From contig NZ_RHPP01000002.1 in assembly GCF_003935715.1 (NCBI RefSeq), positions 25,933 to 89,932 on the forward strand: a DNA stretch of 64,000 nucleotides. Reading direction: 5' to 3'. This document shows, one piece after another, positions 52,881 to 61,435 of the stretch. The notes below the pieces were generated by a model. It was not told the origin of the DNA, made no database searches, and was given only the letters and a program-made list of their open reading frames with translations. Numbering within the stretch: position 1 is the stretch's first letter; each line of letters opens with the position of its first letter. The stretch comes from Stenotrophomonas sp. 278. GTDB lineage: Bacteria; Pseudomonadota; Gammaproteobacteria; Xanthomonadales; Xanthomonadaceae. Both the position numbers and the translations under genes were made by a program.

Positions 52881-53902
52881 CCACCTATGTAGTGCATTTC
52901 AATTCGACGGCCGGCGGCTGCCACCGGTCGGCCACGCAGTTCGCTGTAGCGGTCGGTGCGTGCGCTCCATACCCCGGCGAGCACTGCGTGCAGAGCCGCG
53001 TCATCCTCGCTGGCGCGCAACAGGCCGCGCAGGTCGGTGCCGTGCTCGGCAAACAGACAGGTGTAGAGCTGCCCTTCCGACGACAGCCGGGCCCGGGTGC
53101 AGTCGCCACAGAACGGTTTGGAGATCGACGAGATCAATCCGATCTCGCCGGCTCCGTCCACGAAACGGTAGCGCGTGGCGACTTCGCCAGGATGGCGCGG
53201 CGGCAGCGCCTGCAATGGCCAATGCGTGTGGATGCGCTCGCGCAGTTCCTCTGAGCTCACCACCGCATCGGCTGACCAGGCATTGCGGTTTCCCACGTCC
53301 ATGAATTCAATGAAACGCAGCACGACGCCCGTGCCGCGGAAGTGCTCGACCAAGGCCAGCGCGCCCGCGTCATTGAGGCCGCGCTGCACGACAGCGTTGA
53401 TCTTCACCCCGTCACGGAAGCCCGCGTGCCGGGCCACTTCGATCCCCTGCAGCACCTTGTGCACGTCCCCCCGCCCGCCGCTCAGCTGGCGGAACAGGAT
53501 CGGATCCAGGGTATCCAGGCTCACCGTGATCCGGTCGAGCCCTGCGGCGGCCAGTGCGTCGGCTTGGCGATCCAGCAGCACGCCATTGGTGGTCAGGGCG
53601 ATGTCATCGATACCCTCGATGGACCGCAGCCGCGCGACCAGCGTTGGCAGTCCGGGACGCAGCAGCGGTTCTCCGCCGGTGAGTCGCAGCTTGCTCACCC
53701 CCAGCCGCGCGGCCTGCCGGCAGACCCGCTCGATCTCGTTGAAGTCCAGGCGCTGCGCGTTGTCCAGGAACGCGTAGTCCTCGCCGTAGGTCGATGCCGG
53801 CATGCAGTAGGTGCATCGGAAATTGCAGCGGTCCATTACCGAGATGCGCAGATCACGCAATGGACGTCCTCGACGATCCAGCAGGGGCGTGGGTGTGTTC
53901 AT
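52877..53902 (-). CDS. moaA: GTP 3',8-cyclase (radical SAM)
   Basis: 341 aa. The radical-SAM cluster cysteines are Cys26, Cys30 and Cys33 (CNFRCTYC). LRLTGGEPLLRPG binds SAM, the C-terminal cluster is in KPFCGDCTRARLS...YTC, and the protein ends in Gly-Gly (HYIGG), needed for the MoaA reaction. First step of molybdopterin synthesis. The ATG at 53902 is 2 nt after the moeA stop. Confidence 0.95.
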   Translation of the reverse strand: MNTPTPLLDRRGRPLRDLRISVMDRCNFRCTYCMPASTYGEDYAFLDNAQRLDFNEIERVCRQAARLGVSKLRLTGGEPLLRPGLPTLVARLRSIEGIDDIALTTNGVLLDRQADALAAAGLDRITVSLDTLDPILFRQLSGGRGDVHKVLQGIEVARHAGFRDGVKINAVVQRGLNDAGALALVEHFRGTGVVLRFIEFMDVGNRNAWSADAVVSSEELRERIHTHWPLQALPPRHPGEVATRYRFVDGAGEIGLISSISKPFCGDCTRARLSSEGQLYTCLFAEHGTDLRGLLRASEDDAALHAVLAGVWSARTDRYSELRGRPVAAAGRRIEMHYIGG

Positions 53903-53903
53903 G

Positions 53904-55100
53904 TCACCACCGATGCAGCCGCAGCGACTGGCCGGCCTCGACAGCCGTTCCGGCGGCCAGCTCGACCACACCCGCGGTGTCTGCCAGCGCCGTGAAGTCG
54001 CCGGAGTTCCGGGAGCCCACAGGCTCAGCCATCATTCCGCCTGCAGCATCCAGCTTCACTGTCACCGGTATGAACTGGGTCAGCGCAAATGCCGGCAATG
54101 CACGTGCAAGTCTGATCTGCAGCGGCAGCTCGGACAACGCGCCCATGCGTGACTGCAGGGCGGGGCGCACATACCGGACCAGACAGACGAGGGAGGAAAC
54201 GGGGTTGCCGGGCAGGGCGAACACCAGTTGTCCGGCTGGACCGACGCCGAACCACATTGGTTTGCCGGGTCGTTGCGCAATGCCATGAAAGCGACACTGC
54301 ACCCCCAGCGACTGCAACACCTCAGGCAGGTAGTCGCGTTGCCCCATGGACACGCCGCCGGAAAGCACGAGGGTGTCATGGTCCTCCAGCAGCCTGGCCA
54401 GTGCCGGTCGCAGCTGCTCCGGGTCATCGCGCAGGTGGTGGCGGGAGGCGCGCCCCAACCCGGCAGTCTGCAGCGCTGTCATCAGGGCGAAGTCATTGGA
54501 CCGGCGGATGCGACCGGCGGGCAGCGGGGAATCCACGTCCACCAGTTCGTCACCGGTGGCGACGATGGCGATCGTGGGAAGCCGTGCCACCCTCACCGAG
54601 GCCACGCCGTTGGCCGCCAGCAGTTCCATCTGGGCCGCTCCGATGGTCGCGCCGGGCTTAAGCACCGGGGTACCTGCCGCGCAGTCGCTGCCACGGGCGT
54701 GGACGAATCGACCGGGCGTCGGTTCGGCCGACGGCAGCAGCTGATAGCCGTGTGCGGTACGCTGGACGTGCTCGACCGGGATGATGCAGTCACAGCCTTC
54801 CGGCAGCTCGGCACCGGTGGCCACTTCAATGCAGGTACCAGGGTCCTCCAGGCGCACACGCGCGCCGCCGGCCATCTGGGCACCTGCGACCGGAAATACC
54901 GCTGGCAGGTGAGGCTGCCAATGCAGCGCGATGCCGTCCATCATGACGCGGTCGAAGGGCGGTTGCGGGCCTTCAGCAGACACGGTCTGCGCCAGCACCC
55001 GACCGCCCGCATCTTCCAACCGGATCTGCTCGCCGCCGGTCGATGTCACTTCGGCCTCGATGATCGCCATCGCTTCCTCCGCGCTGATCAACGCCTTCAT
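53904..55100 (-). CDS. moeA: Molybdopterin molybdotransferase
   Basis: 398 aa. MoeA domains: linker with FDRVMMDGIALHW, EVATGAELPEGCDCIIPVEH (shown in part), the molybdate/MPT-binding VATGDELVDVDSPLPAGRI with RRSNDF, and VLSGGVSMGQRDYLPEVL with LPGNPVSSLVC. It inserts molybdate into adenylated molybdopterin. The ATG at 55100 starts the cofactor run moeA-moaA-moaC-mobA-moaD-moaE fusion. The 106-nt gap upstream holds its probable promoter but no clear operator. Confidence 0.93.
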   Translation of the reverse strand: MKALISAEEAMAIIEAEVTSTGGEQIRLEDAGGRVLAQTVSAEGPQPPFDRVMMDGIALHWQPHLPAVFPVAGAQMAGGARVRLEDPGTCIEVATGAELPEGCDCIIPVEHVQRTAHGYQLLPSAEPTPGRFVHARGSDCAAGTPVLKPGATIGAAQMELLAANGVASVRVARLPTIAIVATGDELVDVDSPLPAGRIRRSNDFALMTALQTAGLGRASRHHLRDDPEQLRPALARLLEDHDTLVLSGGVSMGQRDYLPEVLQSLGVQCRFHGIAQRPGKPMWFGVGPAGQLVFALPGNPVSSLVCLVRYVRPALQSRMGALSELPLQIRLARALPAFALTQFIPVTVKLDAAGGMMAEPVGSRNSGDFTALADTAGVVELAAGTAVEAGQSLRLHRW

Positions 55101-55206
55101 TGTCCGCACCTCGGTCCCACCCGATCCTCGTGGCAATCCAGAGTCCACAGTCTGGCGATCCGGGCGTGATTGCGATTTCACGGTGCTACGCCGACAGCGC
55201 GCACCA

Positions 55207-57483
55207 TCAGCGCATGACCTTGTCAGGGGTGATCGGCGTGCTGCGGATGCGGTTTCCGGTAGCGTGGAAAATGGCGTTGCTGATCGCGGCAGACACACCC
55301 ACCAGACCGATCTCGCCTACGCCCTTGGCCCCCAGGCTGCTGACCACCCGGTCGTCTTCCTCCACGAACAACACCTCGATGTCATGAATGTCCGCATTCA
55401 CCGACACGTGGTACTGGGCGAGGTCGTGGTTCATGAACCGGCCAAAGCGGTGGTCTGTTTCGGTGTGCTCATGCAGGGCAGCGCCAATGCCCCAGACCAC
55501 GCCGCCGATGATCTGGCTGCGCGCGGTGGTGGGATTGATGATCCGCCCGGCCGCCACCGCGCTGACCACGCGCATCACGCGCACCGTGCCCAGCTCCTCG
55601 TCCACGCGCACTTCTACAAACACAGCGCTGTGGGTGGCACGGGTGTATCTGCGCTGTTCCAGGATGTCAGGCAGCAGCAGGTAGCTTGCCTCCACATGGT
55701 CGCGGCCTGCGCGCTGCAGCAGGTCGACCAGCGGGACCGCACTGCCTGGGTCCCCGCGCAATGCCAGGGTGCCGCCCTCGAACACCACGTCTTCCAGCCT
55801 GGCCCGCGCGAAGGCGGAGCCCGGAACCAGCCGGGAAAGGGCAAGCAGCCGCCGACGCAGCTTGCGGCACGCTCCCTCCACCGCGGAGCCGACCGTGCTG
55901 ACATGCGACGAGCCGCCTTCGATCGGTGCCGCCGGCAGGGTGGAGTCGCCCAGGCGGAAGCTGACCTGTTCCAGTGGCAGGCCAAGGGCCTCGGCCGCGA
56001 TCATGCTCATCACCGTATAGGTGCCGGTCCCGATGTCGCTGGCCGCACTGCTGACCACCAGACGCCCGTCGGCATGGAACTCGGCGTGCGCGCGGGCAAA
56101 CATCTGCATCGCATCCCACTGGCCGGTGGCCATGCCCCAGCCCACCCATTCGTTGCCTTCGCGGCGCGCGCGCGGTTGCGGGGCCCGCTGCGCCCAGCCG
56201 AACTGTTCCGCGCCTCGCGCGTAGCAGTCGCGCAGCGCCTTGCTCGAGAAGGGCTTGCCATCGGACGGGTTGACCTCGGCGTAGTTTTTCAGGCGCAGGG
56301 CCAGCGGGTCCATCTGCAGCGCGTGGGCCATCTCGTCCATGGCCACCTCCAGCGCATGCACGCCGTGCGCCGCCCCGGGCGCGCGCATGTCGATGGGCGT
56401 GTACTGGTCCAGGTCCACCACCTTGTAGCCCAGATGGACGTTGTCGCAGGCATACAGCTGCCCGCTCCAGTTCACGACCACCTCGACGTAGTCCTCCATC
56501 CGCGAGGTTTCGCCAACGGCTTCATGCCAGATCGTGCGCAGAGTTCCGTCGGCGTCCGCGCCCAGCTGTACCCGCTGCACGGTTTCAGCCCGATGCCCGA
56601 AGGTGAACATCTGCTGGCGGGTCATGACCACCCGCACCGAACGTTCCAGTGCCAGCGACCCCATCACCGCCAGCGCCAGCTGGTACTGCGGCCTCAGTCC
56701 GGCACCGAACGCCCCGCCCACGAACGGGTTGCGCACTGTCACCCTGCGCTTGGGGAGCCCGAACACGTGGGAGACATACCACCGGCTGTTCTGGGACCCC
56801 TGGGTTTTGTCGTAGATGGTGAGATGGCCATCGTCGCCGCGGATCACGGTGCTGGCGAACAGTTCCATCGGGTTGTGGTGTTCCACGCCATGGTAGAAAT
56901 CCGAGCGGACACGAAACGCTGAGGCCTCCAGTGCGGCCTCGGGATTCCCCTTGTCCTTCGGCGGCGCGGAAAACCCGGCCTTCATCTTCCTCGGCGGACG
57001 CGCCCGCTGCATCGCCGCGAGCAGGTTGGTCTCGTGCTCATCCACGGCGTAGTGAACCTTCACCCGGCCCGCGGCCTCGCGCGCCGCGTCGAAGGTTTCC
57101 GCCAGCACGAGTGCCACCGGCTGTCCGCTGTACATGACGTGCTCGTCATGCAGCGGGCGGAACGGCTTGCCCGCCGGTGCCGTCATGTCCTTGTAGAACA
57201 AGCCGTTGGCACGCATCGGCGGACGATTGAGATGGGTGAGAATGGAGACCACGCCGGGTACCGCCTGCGCGTCACGCAGATCGAAGTCGAGGATCCGGCC
57301 TTTGGCGATGGTGCTGTTGACCACCACGCCGTAGACCAGGTCCTCGGTCGGCCACTCTGCGGCGTAACGCGCCCGGCCGGTGACCTTGGCGTGCGCATCG
57401 ATGCGCGGCGTTGCCGTGCCGGTGGGCACGTGACCGGTTCCGGCCGGCGCGGTAGGCGGGACCAGGGGGGCAAAGTGATTCAT
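55207..57483 (-). CDS. Second xanthine-dehydrogenase-family molybdenum-binding subunit (PaoC-like paralogue)
   Basis: 758 aa. IDAHAKVTGRARYAAEWP, FVGGAFGAGLRPQYQ, TPIDMRAPGAAHGVHALEVA (shown in part) and the catalytic Glu724 in KGVGEIGLVG are conserved. Differences from the 46-48 kb paralogue: 26 residues longer and distinct substrate-channel loops. It should oxidise an aldehyde or N-heterocycle. It overlaps its FAD subunit gene, forming a 2Fe-2S/FAD/Mo triad on the minus strand, ahead of moeA. No signal peptide on any of the three subunits, so probably cytoplasmic. Confidence 0.9.
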   Translation of the reverse strand: MNHFAPLVPPTAPAGTGHVPTGTATPRIDAHAKVTGRARYAAEWPTEDLVYGVVVNSTIAKGRILDFDLRDAQAVPGVVSILTHLNRPPMRANGLFYKDMTAPAGKPFRPLHDEHVMYSGQPVALVLAETFDAAREAAGRVKVHYAVDEHETNLLAAMQRARPPRKMKAGFSAPPKDKGNPEAALEASAFRVRSDFYHGVEHHNPMELFASTVIRGDDGHLTIYDKTQGSQNSRWYVSHVFGLPKRRVTVRNPFVGGAFGAGLRPQYQLALAVMGSLALERSVRVVMTRQQMFTFGHRAETVQRVQLGADADGTLRTIWHEAVGETSRMEDYVEVVVNWSGQLYACDNVHLGYKVVDLDQYTPIDMRAPGAAHGVHALEVAMDEMAHALQMDPLALRLKNYAEVNPSDGKPFSSKALRDCYARGAEQFGWAQRAPQPRARREGNEWVGWGMATGQWDAMQMFARAHAEFHADGRLVVSSAASDIGTGTYTVMSMIAAEALGLPLEQVSFRLGDSTLPAAPIEGGSSHVSTVGSAVEGACRKLRRRLLALSRLVPGSAFARARLEDVVFEGGTLALRGDPGSAVPLVDLLQRAGRDHVEASYLLLPDILEQRRYTRATHSAVFVEVRVDEELGTVRVMRVVSAVAAGRIINPTTARSQIIGGVVWGIGAALHEHTETDHRFGRFMNHDLAQYHVSVNADIHDIEVLFVEEDDRVVSSLGAKGVGEIGLVGVSAAISNAIFHATGNRIRSTPITPDKVMR

Positions 57484-58520
57484 GCAGCACGCTCCGGCAT
57501 CGGGCCGTGGCCCTGGTTGTCGACGGTGCCCTTGGCAGCAGTTTCCAGCGCACGCACGATGGCCCGTTGGGCGAGGGAAATCTTGAACGCGTTCTCACCC
57601 TGCGAAACCGCACCTTCCAGCAGGTGCGCCGCGGCTTCGTGCAGGCGCTCACCGGCCGGCGCTGCGCCCACCAGCATCGCTTCGGCAGAAAGCCGCCGCC
57701 ATGGTTTGTGCGCCACGCCGCCAACGGCGATACGCGCCTCGCGGATGATGCCGTGCTCATCCAGGTCCAGCGCCGCCGCCACGGAGACCAGCGCGAAGGC
57801 GTACGACAGGCGCTCACGGATCTTCAGGTAGGCGCTGTGGGCAGCAAAGCGGTCCTGCGGTGGCAGTTCGATGCGCACAATCAGCTCGTCGGCGGCCAGG
57901 GTGGTATCCACCTCCGGGCGGTCACCCGGAAGCCGGTGGAACTCGGCGAACGGAATCACCCGTTCACCCCGCACGCTGCGTACGTGCACCGTCGCGTCCA
58001 GCGCCGCCAGGGCCACGCACATGTCCGAGGGATGGGTTGCGATGCAGTGCTCGCTGGCACCCAGAATGGCATGGTATTTCGTGAGTCCGCCGATCGCCGA
58101 GCAGCCGCTGCCGGGCTCACGCTTGTTGCAGGGGGTGGCCCGGTCGTAGAAATAGCTGCATCGGGTGCGCTGCAGCAGGTTGCCCCCGTTGGTGGCCATG
58201 TTCCGGATCTGAGGCGAAGCCGCCGCCAGCATCGCGGCCGACAGCAGCGGATACTGGCGCTCGACCAGCGGATGCCACGCCGTGTGTGCATTGCGCGCCG
58301 TCGCACCCAGGCGTAGCCCGCCGTCGTCACGAGGTTCAATGGCGTCAAGCGGCAGGCGGTTGATGTCCACCAGGCCCTGGGGGGCCATCAGTTGCAGCTT
58401 CATCAGGTCGAGCAGATTGGTTCCGCCGCCGATGGCCCGCACTTCGCCAGAGCCATGCGCGGCCAAGGCGTGCAGCGCCTGTTCGACGGTCTCGGGTCGC
58501 CGATAGCTCGCCGGGATCAT
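57480..58520 (-). CDS. FAD-binding subunit of second aldehyde oxidoreductase
   Basis: 346 aa. [35 protein letters not shown], and the cysteine motif RCSYFYDRATPCNKREPGSGC are collinear with the PaoB-like protein at 48.3-49.3 kb, so the extra [4Fe-4S] cluster is probably kept. ATHPSDMCVALAALDA is also shared. ATGA overlaps on both sides with partner genes. Confidence 0.9.
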   Translation of the reverse strand: MIPASYRRPETVEQALHALAAHGSGEVRAIGGGTNLLDLMKLQLMAPQGLVDINRLPLDAIEPRDDGGLRLGATARNAHTAWHPLVERQYPLLSAAMLAAASPQIRNMATNGGNLLQRTRCSYFYDRATPCNKREPGSGCSAIGGLTKYHAILGASEHCIATHPSDMCVALAALDATVHVRSVRGERVIPFAEFHRLPGDRPEVDTTLAADELIVRIELPPQDRFAAHSAYLKIRERLSYAFALVSVAAALDLDEHGIIREARIAVGGVAHKPWRRLSAEAMLVGAAPAGERLHEAAAHLLEGAVSQGENAFKISLAQRAIVRALETAAKGTVDNQGHGPMPERAA

Positions 58521-59083
58521 GCCGGCACCGTCCCGGGCACCCAGCCGGCCGCAGATTGCTTATCAGCGCTGTCTGACTCTGTCTGCAGCACCGAGAGGAC
58601 CGCGTCGGTGATCTGCGGATACGCCCCGCAGCGGCACAGGTTGCCGCTCATCAGCTCCCGCACCTGGTCGCGGTTTCCTGCACGCCCTTCGTTGATCAGC
58701 CCCTGCGCCGAGCAGATCTGTCCGGGAGTGCAGTAGCCGCATTGCAGGGCGTCGCACTGGATGAAGGCCTGCTGCAGCGGGTGCAGCGCGCTGCCCTGGG
58801 CGAGGCCCTCGATGGTGGTGACCTCGGCACCGTCCTGCATGACCGCCAACGTCAGGCAGCTGTTGATGCGTTGTCCGTCCACCAGCACGGTGCACGCGCC
58901 GCACTGTCCGTGGTCGCACCCCTTCTTGGTGCCGGTCAGGCCCAGGTCTTCCCGCAACAGGTCAAGGAGGGTGAGGGTGGAGGGCACGTGGAGCGTACGC
59001 GTCACCCCATTCACTTTCAGCGTTGTGGAATACACGTCGCGGCAGCCTGCAGGGCTCCGTACTGGCGGTGACGTCTCGCTCAT
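58517..59083 (-). CDS. 2Fe-2S subunit of second aldehyde oxidoreductase (no Tat signal)
   Basis: 188 aa from ATG 59083. Both cluster domains are intact: [20 protein letters not shown] (shown in part) and [12 protein letters not shown] with NLCRCGAYPQI. Unlike the PaoA-like paralogue there is no twin-arginine or hydrophobic leader before STTLKVNG, even in the upstream extension to 59116. First gene of its triad; divergent from the lipoprotein gene at 59.3 kb. The 215-nt divergent gap shows no clear operator. Confidence 0.88.
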   Translation of the reverse strand: MSETSPPVRSPAGCRDVYSTTLKVNGVTRTLHVPSTLTLLDLLREDLGLTGTKKGCDHGQCGACTVLVDGQRINSCLTLAVMQDGAEVTTIEGLAQGSALHPLQQAFIQCDALQCGYCTPGQICSAQGLINEGRAGNRDQVRELMSGNLCRCGAYPQITDAVLSVLQTESDSADKQSAAGWVPGTVPA

Positions 59084-59298
59084 GGCGGTTCCGGCTAGGG
59101 CAGAGGGGTCAACCATGCGCTGCGCGACGTGCAGCAGCAGTGGACGCAGCATGCAGCGCATGCGAAGACACCGCCTGTACCGTGCCACAGAGCGGTATCT
59201 TTTCGGAACACAGACCAGTACTACTACCGGGGCACGGACCCGGTACAGCTGCTGCAATACGCAGGCATCGGCCATTCGGCCCTTACCTGGAGAAACCC

Positions 59299-59928
59299 GT
59301 GCGAACATCAGCGCTGACGTCCACCCTCACTCCACTCATCGTGGCGCTTGCCATCGGCGGCTGCCAGAGCACTCCGACTCCTTCGGCTGACCCCGGTCCG
59401 CCGCCACCGCCACCGCCGCGTGAACTTCCCGGGTCGGTCACCGCTGCGTCCACCGGAGCCACCTTGATGGGCCGGATCACCGCACTGAATACGTCCACCC
59501 GCGAAGTGACCGTCACCGGCAGCGACGGCAGCAGCGTGGAGATCGTCGCAGGGGCTGACATCCGCAACTTCAACCAGCTGAAAGTCGGCGACCAGGTCGC
59601 GCTCGACTATCGCGCCGCCGTTGCCCTGGAGCTGGAACCTGCGGGCAGCGCGCCTTTGGGTGCCACTGCCACACAGGCACGCACAGTTCCCAATCGGGGA
59701 GATATTCCGGGCGGAGCTCGTTCCAACACCATCAGCCTGGTCACCGAAGTGGCCGCTGTGAATCCAGAGCGCGGCACCATCGCGCTGCGGGGACAGAGCG
59801 GCAACACGCAGATCATCGCGGTCGAGCGTCCGGATCTGCGCGCCAAACTGCCCAATGTGAAGCGCGGTGACCTGTTGCGGATTTCCTACACCCAGGCCGT
59901 CGCTCTTGGAATTCGTCGCTCCCCTTGA
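59299..59928 (+). CDS. Small proline-rich lipoprotein, function unknown
   Basis: 209 aa. A GTG start with GGAG upstream opens a lipoprotein signal (TPLIVALAIGGC, Cys22). Seven consecutive prolines in a linker follow, then two similar beta-rich segments: MGRITALNTSTREVTVTGSD with LKVGDQVALDY, and TEVAAVNPERGTIALRGQS with VKRGDLLRISYTQAVAL. The repeats suggest two small OB- or SH3-like barrels facing the periplasm. I do not recognise a named family. Its last 43 nt overlap the convergent AraC gene. Confidence 0.75.
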   Translation: MRTSALTSTLTPLIVALAIGGCQSTPTPSADPGPPPPPPPRELPGSVTAASTGATLMGRITALNTSTREVTVTGSDGSSVEIVAGADIRNFNQLKVGDQVALDYRAAVALELEPAGSAPLGATATQARTVPNRGDIPGGARSNTISLVTEVAAVNPERGTIALRGQSGNTQIIAVERPDLRAKLPNVKRGDLLRISYTQAVALGIRRSP

Positions 59929-60770
59929 AGTCGGCCCGCACTGGTGCCGCGTACAAACGCGGCCGCCAGTTTCAGTGCATCCTCGCTGCCGCGGTCTCCG
60001 CGCAGTGCCCGCACCAGTGCCGCAGGCGTGCTGCCGGTCCAGCGCATCAGGTCATGCGTGGCATGCGCCTGGTCGCTGTATCCATGCCGTGCCGCAGCAG
60101 CGGCGATGTCAGGCGCTTCTTCATCCAGCGACTGCAACAAGGCCTGCAGTCGTCGCACCCGAGCGTACTCCTTTGGGGTCATGCCCACTGCGGCAAGAAA
60201 TCTCGGTTGCAGCGTGCGTAACGAAACGCCCAGCGTCTTCGCCAATGCGCTGATCCGCAGGTCGCCCTCCGCCGCGTCCAGCAGGGTCACGGCCTTTTCG
60301 ATCTTCGCATCCAGCGCGAAGCCTTTGCAGTACGGGCGCAGAAACTGCCACAGCGGCTCCGGACCATCGGCCTCGGTACTGGCCCGGGCGGCAGCTGCAA
60401 ACACCTTCGCGAACGGATCATCGAGCGTATGCAGATCCGGCGCGTGGTCACGCAGGCTGGCGAGTCGTGGTCCCGCTACCAGTGAGCTCGCCGCTGGCTG
60501 CAGGCGGACGCCGATGCAGAGCACAGGACCGACCGCCTGCAGGCGTACCGGCCCGCGCTGCTGCGCGGCAAAGCAGAAAGGCTGATCGGAGCGGACCGCG
60601 CCATTCACGGCATGCATCTGCAGCGGAACCCCCAGTTCGGCCAGCAGTTCGCAACAACCGTCCGGATAGATCACCTGGATTTCGTTACCTGGGGCGTCGT
60701 CCCGCAACCGCCACAGGCACCGCACATGGCGGCGCAGATCGGGAGGGGCAGGGTACTCTGCGTAGTCCAT
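59886..60770 (-). CDS. AraC-family transcriptional regulator
   Basis: 294 aa. An N-terminal sensor domain (PPDLRRHVRCLWRLRDD, IYPDGCCELLAELG) of the DUF6597 type is followed by two helix-turn-helix motifs at about 170-260 (DLRISALAKTLGVSLRTLQPRFLAAVGMTPKEYAR, shown in part, and IAAAAARHGYSDQAHATHDL). The target is unknown. Divergent from the DUF6265-like gene with 89 nt between, a possible target. The 3' end overlaps the lipoprotein gene. Confidence 0.85.
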   Translation of the reverse strand: MDYAEYPAPPDLRRHVRCLWRLRDDAPGNEIQVIYPDGCCELLAELGVPLQMHAVNGAVRSDQPFCFAAQQRGPVRLQAVGPVLCIGVRLQPAASSLVAGPRLASLRDHAPDLHTLDDPFAKVFAAAARASTEADGPEPLWQFLRPYCKGFALDAKIEKAVTLLDAAEGDLRISALAKTLGVSLRTLQPRFLAAVGMTPKEYARVRRLQALLQSLDEEAPDIAAAAARHGYSDQAHATHDLMRWTGSTPAALVRALRGDRGSEDALKLAAAFVRGTSAGRLQGERRIPRATAWV

Positions 60771-60859
60771 GTGCCATCGGAACGCAGGCTGCGCTTTTTT
60801 ACAAGCGGGTCCTGCCGGTTCCCGCTAGCCTGCGCTCACCTGACCACGGAAGCGCGAAC

Positions 60860-61318
60860 ATGATCAAGACGATGGCGACCCTGCTGGGCGCGGCCCTGGC
60901 ACTGGGAAGCGGAGTGGCCGACGCTGCCGGCGCGGATTTCGACTGGCTGGCCGGACATTGGTGCGGCGGCACGGAACAGCGGAAGATCGAGGAGGTGTGG
61001 CTGCCGCAGGGGGGCGGTGCCCTGCTGGGGATGTCCCGCACCCTGTCCGGGGACAGCCTCGAGTCGTTCGAGTTCATGCGGCTGGTGCCAGCGGGCAAGG
61101 ACGCGGGCTTCCATGTGCAGCCCAACGGCGTTCCAGCGACATTGTTCACCATTTCCAGCCAGGGCAGGGGATGGGTTGTGTTCGAGAACCCGGCGCACGA
61201 TTTCCCCAACCGTATCGAGTACCGAAGCGAGGGGGAGGCGCTGCATGCCGTCATTTCGGGTCCCGGCGAAGGGGCTATCCGCTTTGACTATCAACGCTGC
61301 AACTCACCCACCCCGTAG
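60860..61318 (+). CDS. DUF6265-like secreted protein
   Basis: 152 aa with a signal peptide (LLGAALALGSGVADA-AG). The body has FDWLAGHWCGG, EEVWLPQGGGALLGMSRT, VPATLFTISSQG and VVFENPAHDFPNRIEYRS, matching a family of small beta-barrel proteins of unknown function. Two cysteines (in HWCGG and YQRCN) could pair. The stop codon TAG is the TAG of a GTAG repeat. Confidence 0.75.
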   Translation: MIKTMATLLGAALALGSGVADAAGADFDWLAGHWCGGTEQRKIEEVWLPQGGGALLGMSRTLSGDSLESFEFMRLVPAGKDAGFHVQPNGVPATLFTISSQGRGWVVFENPAHDFPNRIEYRSEGEALHAVISGPGEGAIRFDYQRCNSPTP

Positions 61319-61393
61319 AGCGGGGCTTGCCCCGCTGAACCACCGACCCTCCATGCCGCGCGCGAAAAGCAGCGGGGCAGAGCCCCGCTCTAC
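61315..61393. repeat. GTAG-type inverted repeat dimer overlapping a stop codon
   Basis: GTAGAGCGGGGCTTGCCCCG at 61315 pairs with an arm ending AGAGCCCCGCTCTAC at 61393. A related half unit (GCAGCGGGGCAAGCCCCGC) lies at 61411-61429. The stop of the DUF6265-like gene is in the first GTAG. Confidence 0.85.
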
Positions 61394-61435
61394 GACAGGG
61401 CGCACCACCTGCAGCGGGGCAAGCCCCGCAATTCA

